A stretch of DNA of 64,000 bases from Streptomyces triculaminicus (lineage in GTDB: Bacteria; Actinomycetota; Actinomycetes; Streptomycetales; Streptomycetaceae). The translations under genes and the position numbers were made by a program. Position 1 is the first letter of the stretch, and every line of letters starts with the position of its first letter. Positions 17,946 through 28,434 of this stretch are shown one piece after another. The notes under the pieces were generated by a model. It worked only from the letters and a program-made list of their open reading frames with translations, had not been told where the DNA came from and did not search any database. The stretch spans positions 186,001 to 250,000 of the forward strand of contig NZ_JAFMOF010000005.1 in assembly GCF_017349075.1 (NCBI RefSeq), read 5' to 3'.

Positions 17946-19448
17946 TCAGAGCACCGAGACCTTCTCCCGGTACGCCCGTACGGCCGCGGCGTCCCGGTAG
18001 GGCTCGAGCCGGCGCTCGAAGTCCCGTACGTACTCCAGCGCCCGCACCGAGCGCATCTCCGCGGCCGACTGCGCCGCCTCCACCCCGAGCGAGCACGCCG
18101 GCTCCAGCTCGCCCAGCCCCAGCCGCGCCGACGCCAGCACCACCTTGCAGAACAGCCGGCTGCGCGCGTAGGCCGGTGCCCGCAGCTGCAGGGACCGCTC
18201 CGCGTGCTGCGCGGCGGCGCGGTACTGCTGCAGGTCCCGGTGACAGTGCCCGAACTCGTCGGCGAGCTGCGCCTCGTCGAAGAACCGGGCCCAGTACGGC
18301 ACGTCGTCGCCCGGCCGCGAGGTCTCCAGCGCCCGTTCCGCCCGGGCCAGCGACGCCGAGCACGCCCGTACCTCCCCCAGGACGCCGTGGCCCCGGGCCT
18401 CCACCGCGTGCAGCAACGACTGCACCACGGGCGGCGCCCCGGACCCGACGCCCTGCTGGGCGACCCGCGCCAGCTGCACGGCCTCGCGGCCGTGTCCCAG
18501 GTAGACGGCCTGACGGCTCATCGTGACCAGGACATAGCTGCCGTAGGCGCGGTCGCCGGCCGCCTGGGCCAGCCGCAGCGCCTGGACGTAGTAGCGCTGG
18601 GCGAGGCCGTGCGCCGCGATGTCGTACGACGTCCAGCCCGCGAGCCGGGTCAGGTCGGCGGCCGCGGCGAACAGCCGCCGGCCCGTCGTCTCGCCGTACA
18701 CGCCCCGCAGCATCGGCTCGGTCTCGTGCTCGAGGTAGCGCACCAGCGCCTGGCGGGCGTGCCCGCCGCCGTAGGCGTTGTCGATGGTGCGGAACAGCTC
18801 TCCCACCGATCGCAGGGCGGCGATGTCTCCCATGGAGACGCGGGCGCCGGGCGCCCGCTCGGCGAGCCGCTGGCGGGGCAGCGACAGCGTCGGGGGCGGC
18901 AGGGCCGGGGCGCCGGGGGCGGGTGGCGCTCCCTGTCCGGCCCGCGCCTGCTGCGGTACGCGCGCGCCGTCTCCGGAGGGCGCGGGGCCCGGCCCGCGCG
19001 CCACCCGTTCGTCCGCGCGCCCGATCAGCCAGTCCCGGCTCGGCACCACCAGCCCGGCCGGGGTGAAGGCGATCTTCCGCAGCTCGGTGTGGCTGCCGGA
19101 GTCCTTGCGCCAGAGCCCGCTGACGATGTCAATGGCCTCTTCCGGTGAGGCGGCGAATTCGAGCCCGGCGTACACGGGGGCGCATGCGTCCAGCCCGAGG
19201 TCCTGGGCGGACAGCCGCCGCCCGAGCCGCCGGGTGAACACCTCGGCGATCAGCGCGGGCGTGGTGCCCCGCGGCTGCTGGCCGCGCAGCCACCGCGTGA
19301 CGGAGGTCTTGTCGTAGCGCAGGTCGAGGCCGTGTTCGAGCCCCAATTGATCGACGCGGCGGGCCAGGCCCGCATTGGAAAAGCCGGCCTCCGCGATGAG
19401 CGCCGCGAGCTGACGGTTGGGGATGCGCTGTGGGGGTCGTTCCGTCAT
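17946..19448 (-). CDS. NsdA-like HTH/TPR transcriptional regulator
   Basis: 500 residues. The N-terminal 80 carry a helix-turn-helix-like region (LAALIAEAGFSNAGLARRVDQLG, then DKTSVTRWLRGQQPRG). The C-terminal half has repeated helical pairs consistent with tetratricopeptide repeats (for example YYVQALRLAQAAGDRAYGSYVL and LLHAVEARGHG). This layout matches the streptomycete family that includes NsdA, a repressor of differentiation and antibiotic production. Orthology to NsdA itself is not claimed. A Pro/Ala-rich linker lies around residues 150-195. A 14-base tandem duplication covers the stop codon (17932-17959). Divergent from lipB. Confidence 0.75.
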   Translation of the reverse strand: MTERPPQRIPNRQLAALIAEAGFSNAGLARRVDQLGLEHGLDLRYDKTSVTRWLRGQQPRGTTPALIAEVFTRRLGRRLSAQDLGLDACAPVYAGLEFAASPEEAIDIVSGLWRKDSGSHTELRKIAFTPAGLVVPSRDWLIGRADERVARGPGPAPSGDGARVPQQARAGQGAPPAPGAPALPPPTLSLPRQRLAERAPGARVSMGDIAALRSVGELFRTIDNAYGGGHARQALVRYLEHETEPMLRGVYGETTGRRLFAAAADLTRLAGWTSYDIAAHGLAQRYYVQALRLAQAAGDRAYGSYVLVTMSRQAVYLGHGREAVQLARVAQQGVGSGAPPVVQSLLHAVEARGHGVLGEVRACSASLARAERALETSRPGDDVPYWARFFDEAQLADEFGHCHRDLQQYRAAAQHAERSLQLRAPAYARSRLFCKVVLASARLGLGELEPACSLGVEAAQSAAEMRSVRALEYVRDFERRLEPYRDAAAVRAYREKVSVL

Positions 19449-19719
19449 CAGCCTGCCGGTCTCCCTGATCTTTGTTCCTGGAACGGCGTGAACTTAGCGG
19501 CCCCCAACGCCCCGATCGCCACCTTCGCCCCGCATTCATCCGATCGTGTGAGGACAGCTCACCCGCCCCCGGAGGATCACCGCGGAAGATCACCGGGAGA
19601 TCGGCCGGAGTGATCGCCCTCCCCGGCCCCCTGCGGGTTCGCCGGCGCTCCGCCGTACAGTGGCAAGAACGCGAGCGACACGATGTGGTTCGAAGGTTCG
19701 AAGGAAAAGGGAAGCTGCC

Positions 19720-20523
19720 GTGACTGAGCTGCGCTTTGTCCACCTGGGCTTCGGAGCGGACGCCGTCGAGTACCAGCAGGCGTGGCAGGAGCAGCGCACC
19801 GTCCACGCGGCGCGGTTCGCGGACGAGATCCCGGACACCTGCCTCCTCCTGGAGCACCCGGCGGTCTACACGGCCGGACGGCGCACGGAGGACAGCGAGC
19901 GCCCCCTGGACGGCACCCCGGTCATCGACGTCGACCGCGGCGGCAAGATCACCTGGCACGGTCCCGGCCAGCTCGTCGGCTACCCCATCCTCAAGCTCCC
20001 CCGCCCGGTGGACGTCATCGCGCACGTCCGCCGCCTGGAGGAGGCGCTCATCCGCGTCTGCGCCGAGCTCGGCCTGGAGACGACCCGGGTGGAGGGCCGC
20101 AGCGGGGTGTGGGTGCTCGGCGACCCGGTGGAGAGCCGCCCGGCCATCGGGGGCCTGAGCCTGGACTTCGACCCGCGGCTGACGGACGAGGAGTTCGACC
20201 CCCGTCTGAACGGCCCGGAGTACGCCCCCTCCAACGCCGGCCAGCGCCGCGAGGACCGCAAGCTGGCGGCGATCGGCATCCGCATCGCCAAGGGCGTCAC
20301 GATGCACGGCTTCTCCTTCAACTGTGACCCGGACAACACCTGGTTCGACCGGATCGTCCCCTGCGGCATCCGCGACGCCGGTGTGACGTCGCTCTCCAAC
20401 GAACTGGGCCGCCGGGTGACCGTGGCCGAGGTGATCCCGCTGGTGGAGAAGCACCTGCGGGAGGTCCTGGAGTCGGCCGAGCCGCGCCCCCGCGCGGTGG
20501 AGCCGGCCGCGGCCGGCTCCTAG
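19720..20523 (+). CDS. lipB: Octanoyl-[acyl carrier protein]:protein octanoyltransferase LipB
   Basis: Moves octanoate from acyl carrier protein to lipoyl domains, the first step of lipoate assembly. 267 residues. Conserved RGGKITWHGPGQLVGYPI is the substrate-binding segment. The catalytic pair is Lys181 (KLAAIGI) and Cys215 (IVPCGIRDAGVTS). The C-terminal 40 residues are a variable tail. GTG start. It is 151 bases upstream of lipA in the same direction. The main clients nearby are the two lipoyl domains of the E2 gene at 10-11.8 kb. Confidence 0.95.
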   Translation: MTELRFVHLGFGADAVEYQQAWQEQRTVHAARFADEIPDTCLLLEHPAVYTAGRRTEDSERPLDGTPVIDVDRGGKITWHGPGQLVGYPILKLPRPVDVIAHVRRLEEALIRVCAELGLETTRVEGRSGVWVLGDPVESRPAIGGLSLDFDPRLTDEEFDPRLNGPEYAPSNAGQRREDRKLAAIGIRIAKGVTMHGFSFNCDPDNTWFDRIVPCGIRDAGVTSLSNELGRRVTVAEVIPLVEKHLREVLESAEPRPRAVEPAAAGS

Positions 20524-20674
20524 CGGGGCCGGAGGCCGAGCGGGCCCGCGGAAGGGAATGTGCCCCGGGCACCGACGGTTGCCTTGGGCGTACGCGCAGT
20601 CGCGCGTATCAGCGTAGGAAATAACGGGCGTACCCTGGTGTCCGCCGAGGAATCGAAGTCATAGGGAGCCGGAC

Positions 20675-21640
20675 GTGTCCGCAGTCGCACCCGACGGACG
20701 CAAGATGCTGCGCTTGGAGGTCCGGAACGCCCAGACCCCCATCGAGCGCAAGCCCGAGTGGATCAAGACCCGGGCGAAGATGGGCCCCGAGTACACCGAG
20801 CTGCAGGGCCTGGTGAAGCGCGAGGGTCTGCACACGGTGTGCCAGGAGGCGGGCTGTCCCAACATCTACGAGTGCTGGGAGGACCGCGAGGCGACGTTCC
20901 TCATCGGCGGCGACCAGTGCACCCGGCGCTGTGACTTCTGCCAGATCGACACCGGCAAGCCGCAGGCGCTCGACCGCGACGAGCCGCGCCGCGTGGGCGA
21001 GTCCGTCGTCGCGATGGACCTGAACTACGCCACCATCACCGGCGTCGCACGCGACGACCTCCCGGACGGCGGCGCCTGGCTGTACGCCGAGACCGTGCGC
21101 CAGATCCACCAGCAGACCGCGGGCCGCGCGGGCGGCCACACCAAGGTCGAGCTGCTGGCCCCCGACTTCAACGCGGTGCCCGAGCTGCTGGAGGAGGTCT
21201 TCGCCTCCCGCCCCGAGGTCTTCGCCCACAACGTCGAGACCGTCCCGCGGATCTTCAAGCGGATCCGCCCCGGCTTCCGCTACGAGCGCTCGCTCGAGGT
21301 CATCACCCGCGCCCGCGAGGCCGGCCTGGTGACGAAGTCGAACCTGATCCTGGGCATGGGCGAGACCCGCGAGGAGATCAGCGAGGCGCTGCAGGACCTG
21401 CACGACGCGGGCTGCGACCTGATCACCATCACCCAGTACCTGCGCCCGTCGGTGCGCCACCACCCGGTGGAGCGCTGGGTGAAGCCGCAGGAGTTCGTGG
21501 AGCTCAAGGAGGAGGCGGACGAGATCGGCTATGCCGGCGTCATGTCCGGCCCGCTGGTCCGCTCCTCCTACCGGGCGGGCAGGCTGCACCAGCAGGCCAT
21601 CGAGCGACGCGAGGCGGCGGCCGCGGCGAAGGCCGTCTGA
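20675..21640 (+). CDS. lipA: Lipoyl synthase LipA (radical SAM)
   Basis: Inserts two sulfurs into the octanoyl chain. 321 residues. The auxiliary cluster cysteines are Cys56, Cys61 and Cys67 (CQEAGCPNIYEC). The radical-SAM cluster is C82-C86-C89 (CTRRCDFC). The C-terminal RSSYRAG carries the serine that ligates the auxiliary cluster. GTG start with AGGGAG upstream. It follows lipB and is closed by a strong hairpin. Confidence 0.97.
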   Translation: MSAVAPDGRKMLRLEVRNAQTPIERKPEWIKTRAKMGPEYTELQGLVKREGLHTVCQEAGCPNIYECWEDREATFLIGGDQCTRRCDFCQIDTGKPQALDRDEPRRVGESVVAMDLNYATITGVARDDLPDGGAWLYAETVRQIHQQTAGRAGGHTKVELLAPDFNAVPELLEEVFASRPEVFAHNVETVPRIFKRIRPGFRYERSLEVITRAREAGLVTKSNLILGMGETREEISEALQDLHDAGCDLITITQYLRPSVRHHPVERWVKPQEFVELKEEADEIGYAGVMSGPLVRSSYRAGRLHQQAIERREAAAAAKAV

Positions 21641-21661
21641 GCCAGCCCCTTCCGGAACGTC

Positions 21662-21719
21662 CGTTGACGCGGCCCGCACCTCCCGGCGACAGCCGGAGAA
21701 GGTACGGGCCGCGTCAACG
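21662..21719 (+). terminator. Hairpin terminator after lipA
   Basis: A perfect 15-base stem (21662-21676 with 21705-21719), extendable by three more pairs past one mismatch, starting 22 bases after the lipA stop. Confidence 0.75.
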
Positions 21720-21870
21720 TTTCATAGGTGTTTGACCAACAGGTCATCCGTTGGTAACACCGTTCAGTGACGATGGGTGTACGCACAGCAGTGCGACCCC
21801 ACCCGTACGGCCCCCAGCAGTACCACCCTCCACGCCTTCGATGACCGACGCTCCCGAGGGGAAATCCGAG

Positions 21871-22131
21871 ATGCAGGCCGCGCCCGGTACCGCAGTCCTG
21901 TCGACCGCCACCCGCGCCTCCACCGCACTGCCGTCCACCCTGTCCGTACGACCCCCGTCCGTCACCGGCGCCCTGCGCGCGCTGGAGGGCCTGCTGATGC
22001 GCGGGGGCCAACGCACCGCCCGGCGCAACGCCTGGACGGCGGTGCTGGAGGACCGCCGCCGGGCCAAGGACAGGCGTGAGGCTCAGCATGTGCTCGAGGC
22101 CGTGGCTACCCCTGGTCCGCAAGCCACGTAA
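21871..22131 (+). CDS. Small conserved protein (SCO2195-like)
   Basis: 86 residues from MQAAPGTAVLSTATR; GAGGGG lies nine bases before this ATG. An in-frame ATG at 21841 is an alternative. The protein is basic and Ala-rich, with a helical C-terminal half (ALRALEGLLMRGGQRTARRNAWTAVLEDRRRAKDRREAQHV broken by short breaks) and no cysteine pair or membrane segment. By position between lipA and the DUF4191 gene it matches S. coelicolor SCO2195, which I recall being reported as a GlnR target. Function unknown. Confidence 0.65.
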   Translation: MQAAPGTAVLSTATRASTALPSTLSVRPPSVTGALRALEGLLMRGGQRTARRNAWTAVLEDRRRAKDRREAQHVLEAVATPGPQAT

Positions 22132-22141
22132 ACTTCGCCGT

Positions 22142-22825
22142 ATGGCGAGGAAGGAAACATCCGAGAACCCCGGGCGACTGAAGCAGATCGCCCTGACCTA
22201 CAAGATGACCAAGAAGGTCGACTCGAAGGTCGGTCTTGTCGTCGCGGCTGTGGGCATTGTCACCTTCGGTGTACTCCTTGCCATCGGCTTCTTGATCGAC
22301 CACCCGATTTACCTGGGCATTCTGGGCTTCCTGCTGGCCTTCCTCGCGATGGCGATCGTCTTCGGGCGACGCGCCGAGCGCGCTGCCTTCGGGCAGATGG
22401 AGGGCCAGCCGGGCGCCGCCGCCGCGGTGCTGGAGAACATCCGGCGCGGTGGCTGGACGACGACCCCCGCGGTCGCGATGAACCGCAACCAGGACGTCGT
22501 CCACCGTGCCGTGGGCAAGGCGGGCATCGTGCTGGTCGGCGAGGGCAACCCCAACCGGGTGAAGGCCCTGCTGGCGGCCGAGAAGAAGCGCATGGCGCGC
22601 ATCGTCGCGGACGTCCCGGTGCACGACATCGTGGTGGGCGACGGCGAGGGCCAGGTGTCGCTGAAGAAGCTCCACACCACCCTCCTGAAGCTGCCCCGGG
22701 TGCTGCCGGGCGCGCAGGTGACGGCCGTGAACGACCGGCTGCGCGCGCTGGGCGACATGATGAGCAACATGCCGATCCCCAAGGGGCCCATGCCGAAGGG
22801 CATGCGGATGCCGAAGGGCCGCTGA
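22142..22825 (+). CDS. DUF4191 membrane protein
   Basis: 227 residues. A short cytoplasmic N-terminus is followed by two adjacent membrane helices (about residues 28-48 and 52-72), then a basic cytoplasmic domain containing GRRAERAAFGQMEGQPGAAAAV and WTTTPAVAMNRNQDVVHRAVG. The C-terminus has Met-Pro-Lys repeats (PIPKGPMPKGMRMPKG). This is DUF4191, conserved in actinobacteria between lipA and glnA (Rv2219 in M. tuberculosis). The function is not established. It starts ten bases after the preceding small gene, so they are likely one transcript. Confidence 0.88.
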   Translation: MARKETSENPGRLKQIALTYKMTKKVDSKVGLVVAAVGIVTFGVLLAIGFLIDHPIYLGILGFLLAFLAMAIVFGRRAERAAFGQMEGQPGAAAAVLENIRRGGWTTTPAVAMNRNQDVVHRAVGKAGIVLVGEGNPNRVKALLAAEKKRMARIVADVPVHDIVVGDGEGQVSLKKLHTTLLKLPRVLPGAQVTAVNDRLRALGDMMSNMPIPKGPMPKGMRMPKGR

Positions 22826-22842
22826 CGAACGAAAAACATGAC

Positions 22843-22884
22843 AATGGGGCGGGGCGGGACCATTCGGTTCCGCCCCGCCCCATT
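22843..22884. terminator. Bidirectional hairpin between the DUF4191 and RDD genes
   Basis: A 15-base perfect stem (22843-22857 with 22870-22884) followed by a short T-run on the plus strand. It lies between two convergent genes and can serve both. Confidence 0.8.
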
Positions 22885-22937
22885 TTCCGTTCGTGCCGTG
22901 TCTCGATTACATCTCGGTTATGCGGGATTCGCTGTGC

Positions 22938-22985
22938 GGATCCACGGTCGGATCCGCCGTCGGATCCGCGGTCAGATCCGCACCT
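22938..22985. repeat. 12-base tandem repeat at the RDD gene 3' end
   Basis: Three units of GGATCC-N-C-C/G-GTC type (22938-22949, 22950-22961, 22962-22973) and a fourth degenerate one. The RDD stop codon lies at the third/fourth junction, so the repeat is mostly 3' untranslated. Too few and too short for a CRISPR. Confidence 0.7.
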
Positions 22986-23439
22986 GAACGGCGCGCGAGA
23001 AACGGTCGTGAAGACCGCGCGTGTCGCGGTCCCAGACCACGGCGGGAATGACGAGGACGAGCAGCAGGCTGCGCAGCAGCACCCGCGGCAGGGAGAGCCG
23101 GGCGCCGTCCTCGGAGATCACGCGCAGGCCCAGCAGTCGCTTGCCGGGGGTGCAGCCGATCGTGCCGACGGTGAGCAGGCTGAGCACGAAGAAGATCAGA
23201 ACGGCCCAGTTCCCGACCCGCTGAAGATCGGCGCCACCCAGAAAGCCGTATGCAATGAGCTCGCACAACGCCCAGTCGACGACGAGGGCCGCGATGCGGC
23301 GGCCGGGCGGGGCGACGGAACCCGGCCCCTCCTTCGGGAGCCCCAGGCGCTCCCCCCGGTGGCCGAATTCGACGCCCATGTCCTCGGCGGCGGCGCGGGG
23401 ACCGGAGAGCCATGATCCGATTGCTTGCCTGTTGTCCAC
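22972..23439 (-). CDS. RDD-family membrane protein
   Basis: 155 residues. The first membrane helix starts with RRIAALVVDWALCELIAYGF, which contains the Arg and Asp that name the RDD family. A second helix precedes the GCTPGKRLLGLRVIS motif, where the second conserved Asp is replaced. A third hydrophobic segment (LLRSLLLVLVIPAVVWDRD) and DRFSRAVQV close the protein. RDD proteins are small transport-like proteins of mostly unknown substrate. Its neighbour in M. tuberculosis is also glnA1 (Rv2219A). GTG start; divergent from glnA. Confidence 0.85.
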   Translation of the reverse strand: MDNRQAIGSWLSGPRAAAEDMGVEFGHRGERLGLPKEGPGSVAPPGRRIAALVVDWALCELIAYGFLGGADLQRVGNWAVLIFFVLSLLTVGTIGCTPGKRLLGLRVISEDGARLSLPRVLLRSLLLVLVIPAVVWDRDTRGLHDRFSRAVQVRI

Positions 23440-23502
23440 CCATCAAAGGTACTGCGTCCCCCTACGTTCCCCGGCGCCCGGGTACGCCCCTGCCGCGCGG
23501 CG

Positions 23503-23541
23503 GTTAACGTCGGCGAAACAAATGGGTCATGCTTGAGAAAT
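23503..23541 (+). promoter_or_regulatory. GlnR box upstream of glnA
   Basis: Four elements at exact six-base spacing: GTTAAC-N6-GAAAC-N6-GTCAT-N6-GAAAT. This matches the known GlnR a1-b1-a2-b2 consensus (GTNAC-N6-GAAAC repeated) with minor deviations in the second pair. It begins 135 bases before the glnA ATG, between glnA and the divergent RDD gene. Confidence 0.8.
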
Positions 23542-23637
23542 CCCGTCTCTCTAGGGTCGGCCCCAGCGCGCCATTGCGATACGGACCGCGCCACCGAAGC
23601 AATCCCCGACCCGAGCGGCCGGGCTAGGAGGAGTTGG

Positions 23638-25047
23638 ATGTTCCAGAACGCCGACGAGGCCAAGAAGTTCATCTCGGACGAGGACGTCAAGTTCGTCGAC
23701 GTCCGGTTCTGCGATCTGCCCGGCGTGATGCAGCACTTCACGATCCCGGCCCATGCCTTCGACCCGAACGAGGAGCTGGCGTTCGACGGCTCGTCGATCC
23801 GCGGTTTCCAGGCGATCCACGAGTCCGACATGGCGCTGCGCGCGGACCTGTCGACGGCCCGTATGGACCCGTTCCGCCGGGACAAGACGCTCAACATCAA
23901 CTTCTTTATCCACGACCCGATCACGGGTGAGCAGTACAGCCGCGACCCGCGCAACATCGCCAAGAAGGCCGAGGCCTACCTCGCCTCCACCGGCATCGCC
24001 GACACCGCGTACTTCGGCCCCGAGGCCGAGTTCTACGTGTTCGACAACGTGCGCTTCGAGACCAGCGCGAACCAGTCCTTCTACCACATCGACTCCGAGG
24101 CCGGCGCCTGGAACACCGGTGCGGTGGAGAACAACCGCGGCTACAAGGTCCGCTACAAGGGCGGCTACTTCCCGGCCCCGCCGGTCGACCACTTCGCCGA
24201 CCTGCGCGCCGAGATCTCCCTGGAGCTGGACAAGGCCGGCCTGCAGGTCGAGCGCCAGCACCACGAGGTCGGCACCGCCGGCCAGGCCGAGATCAACTAC
24301 AAGTTCAACACGCTGCTCGCCGCGGCCGACGACCTGATGCTCTTCAAGTACATCGTGAAGAACGTCGCCTGGCGCAACGGCAAGACCGCGACCTTCATGC
24401 CCAAGCCGATCTTCGGTGACAACGGCTCCGGCATGCACGTCCACCAGTCGCTGTGGAGCAACGGCGAGCCCCTCTTCTACGACGAGCAGGGCTACGCCGG
24501 CCTGTCGGACACCGCCCGCTACTACATCGGCGGCATCCTCAAGCACGCCCCGTCGCTGCTGGCCTTCACCAACCCGACGGTGAACTCCTACCACCGCCTG
24601 GTCCCCGGCTTCGAGGCCCCGGTCAACATGGTCTACTCGCAGCGCAACCGCTCCGCGGCCATGCGTATCCCGATCACGGGCTCGAACCCGAAGGCCAAGC
24701 GCGTCGAGTTCCGCGCCCCGGACCCGTCCTCCAACCCGTACCTGGCCTTCTCGGCCCTGCTGCTGGCCGGTCTGGACGGCGTCAAGAACAAGATCGAGCC
24801 GGCCGAGCCGATCGACAAGGACCTCTACGAGCTCGCCCCCGACGAGCACGCGAGCGTCCCCCAGGTCCCGACCTCCCTCCCGGCGGTCCTCGAGGCCCTC
24901 GAGGCCGACAACGAGTACCTCCAGGCCGGCGGTGTCTTCACCTCCGACCTGATCGAGACCTGGATCGACTACAAGCGCACCAACGAAATCGCGCCGATGC
25001 AGCTGCGGCCGCACCCGCACGAGTTCGAGATGTACTTCGACATCTAA
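23638..25047 (+). CDS. glnA: Glutamine synthetase type I (GSI-beta)
   Basis: ATP-dependent amidation of glutamate by ammonia; the main nitrogen-assimilation enzyme. 469 residues, full length. The N-terminal part has FDGSSIRGFQAIHESDM; metal and ATP sites include PEAEFYVFD, HHEVGTAGQAEINY, GSGMHVHQSLW and NRSAAMRIP. Tyr397 in DKDLYELAPDE is exactly the adenylylation residue of the GSI-beta class, the target of GlnE (48.2-51.3 kb). A GlnR box lies upstream and AGGAGGA precedes the ATG. Orthologue of S. coelicolor SCO2198. Confidence 0.98.
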   Translation: MFQNADEAKKFISDEDVKFVDVRFCDLPGVMQHFTIPAHAFDPNEELAFDGSSIRGFQAIHESDMALRADLSTARMDPFRRDKTLNINFFIHDPITGEQYSRDPRNIAKKAEAYLASTGIADTAYFGPEAEFYVFDNVRFETSANQSFYHIDSEAGAWNTGAVENNRGYKVRYKGGYFPAPPVDHFADLRAEISLELDKAGLQVERQHHEVGTAGQAEINYKFNTLLAAADDLMLFKYIVKNVAWRNGKTATFMPKPIFGDNGSGMHVHQSLWSNGEPLFYDEQGYAGLSDTARYYIGGILKHAPSLLAFTNPTVNSYHRLVPGFEAPVNMVYSQRNRSAAMRIPITGSNPKAKRVEFRAPDPSSNPYLAFSALLLAGLDGVKNKIEPAEPIDKDLYELAPDEHASVPQVPTSLPAVLEALEADNEYLQAGGVFTSDLIETWIDYKRTNEIAPMQLRPHPHEFEMYFDI

Positions 25048-25080
25048 GAACCCGGCGTCTCGCGACGACCCGAGTCCGGA

Positions 25081-25122
25081 CCCCGAGCCCCGTTCCCGCC
25101 TGTGCGGGAGCGGGGCTCGGGG
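25081..25122 (+). terminator. Hairpin terminator after glnA
   Basis: A 19-base stem (25081-25099 with 25104-25122, one G-U pair) and a four-base loop, 34 bases after the glnA stop. Confidence 0.8.
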
Positions 25123-25260
25123 CGTGTCCGGGGGGATCTCCGGATTCCGGGGCCCATCCAGGGCGCGGGGCGTATCTCACGCCAGGTCCCTGTCGAGTGG
25201 GGAGCGCTCACGAGATATCTTGATGTCGAGCAATGTTGCAGACGTGGAGCGGAGCACCCG

Positions 25261-27483
<2,223 letters not shown>

Positions 27484-27530
27484 ATCGTTCCGACGGCGGT
27501 GACATCCGCCTGACGACCGGCTGAACGCAC

Positions 27531-27560
27531 AGGCCGGGGCCCCGCACGGGGCCCCGGCCT
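27531..27560 (+). terminator. Hairpin terminator after isocitrate dehydrogenase
   Basis: A 13-base perfect stem (27531-27543 with 27548-27560) with a GCAC loop, 47 bases after the stop. The convergent ArsR gene ends shortly after. Confidence 0.75.
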
Positions 27561-27587
27561 TCGTCGTGCCCGAAGTGCCGGGCTCCT

Positions 27588-28370
27588 TCAGGCCTCCGCC
27601 GCCAGCCCGAACGTGGCGGCCAGCCCCCGCGTGCCGGCGTCCGTCAGATGGACCACGCGCGGGCTCACCCCGTGGCGGAGCCAGCCGAGGCCGAAGAGCC
27701 GGGCGGTGACGGCCGCGCCGAGGCCGCCCGCGAGGTGGTGGCGGTGCTCGCTCCAGTCGACGCAGTAGCGGATGGCGGGCCGGCGCCCGGGCAGGCCCTC
27801 GGGGTCGACGCCGAAGGCCAGCAGCGTGGCCCGCCCCTCGTCCGTCAGCCGGTAGTCGACGTCGTGCCCGTAGGCGGCGGGCCGGTCCCGGACCGCGGCC
27901 CGGGGGTGGTGGCTGCCGTCGTGGCCGGCGAGCAGGCCGCCCTCGATCAGGGATCCCATCAGGGCGACGCCGAGCTGCCCGGCCAGGTGGTCGTAGCAGG
28001 TGCGGGCGCGGTGCAGCGCGTTGGCGACGCCGCTCTCGCGCAGGGACGTCACCGGCAGCGGCGGGGCGATCAGGGCCAGCGCCTCGAGGGCGGCGCTGAC
28101 CTCGGGGCCGGTGAGGCGGTAGTAGCGGCGGCGGCCGTCGCGGTCGGCGGTGACGAGCCCGCCGTCCATGAGCTTGCCCAGGTGGGCACTGACGGTCTGG
28201 GCCGTGACGCCCGCCTCGGCGGCGAGCGCGCCGGCGGGCAGCGCGCGCCCGTCGCACAGCGCCTTGAGGATGCGGGCCCGGGAGGGGTCGGCGATGAGCG
28301 TGGCGGCGCGGGCGACGTCGGTCTGCTGGCGGAGCCGGTCGTCGGCGCGTTCGTGAGTGGCGGTGCGCAT
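27588..28370 (-). CDS. ArsR-family winged-helix repressor with long C-terminal domain
   Basis: 260 residues from the ATG at 28370. The N-terminal winged helix (about residues 15-95) has IADPSRARILKALCDGRALPAGALAAEAGVT and the recognition helix region TAQTVSAHLGKLMDGGLVTADRDGRRRYYRL. The metal-binding CxC of ArsR/SmtB sensors is absent, so a non-metal ligand is likely. The remaining 160 residues are an unusual extension containing two similar wing-like segments (RLTDEGRATLLAFG and HLTDAGTRGLAATFG). It is divergent from the MFS gene, with a perfect inverted repeat between them, so it is probably the local repressor. Confidence 0.85.
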   Translation of the reverse strand: MRTATHERADDRLRQQTDVARAATLIADPSRARILKALCDGRALPAGALAAEAGVTAQTVSAHLGKLMDGGLVTADRDGRRRYYRLTGPEVSAALEALALIAPPLPVTSLRESGVANALHRARTCYDHLAGQLGVALMGSLIEGGLLAGHDGSHHPRAAVRDRPAAYGHDVDYRLTDEGRATLLAFGVDPEGLPGRRPAIRYCVDWSEHRHHLAGGLGAAVTARLFGLGWLRHGVSPRVVHLTDAGTRGLAATFGLAAEA

Positions 28371-28390
28371 GACGCCACCGTAGCGCGACG

Positions 28391-28414
28391 ACACTTCGGC
28401 AGCTGACGAAGTGT
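28391..28414. promoter_or_regulatory. Inverted-repeat operator between ArsR and MFS genes
   Basis: Perfect eight-base arms ACACTTCG and CGAAGTGT around an eight-base spacer, in the 64 bases between the two divergent start codons. It is the expected operator of the ArsR-type repressor and would overlap both promoters. Confidence 0.75.
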
Positions 28415-28434
28415 CCGGCCCGGAGACTTGAGCC

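Noticed and set aside
22938..22985. CRISPR-like direct repeats
   Set aside because: Units are 12 bases, directly adjacent without spacers, and only three to four copies; no cas genes are present.
25160..25245. Palindromic operator before isocitrate dehydrogenase (CTTGATGTCGAG area)
   Set aside because: The two halves match at only four of six positions, too weak to report as a site.
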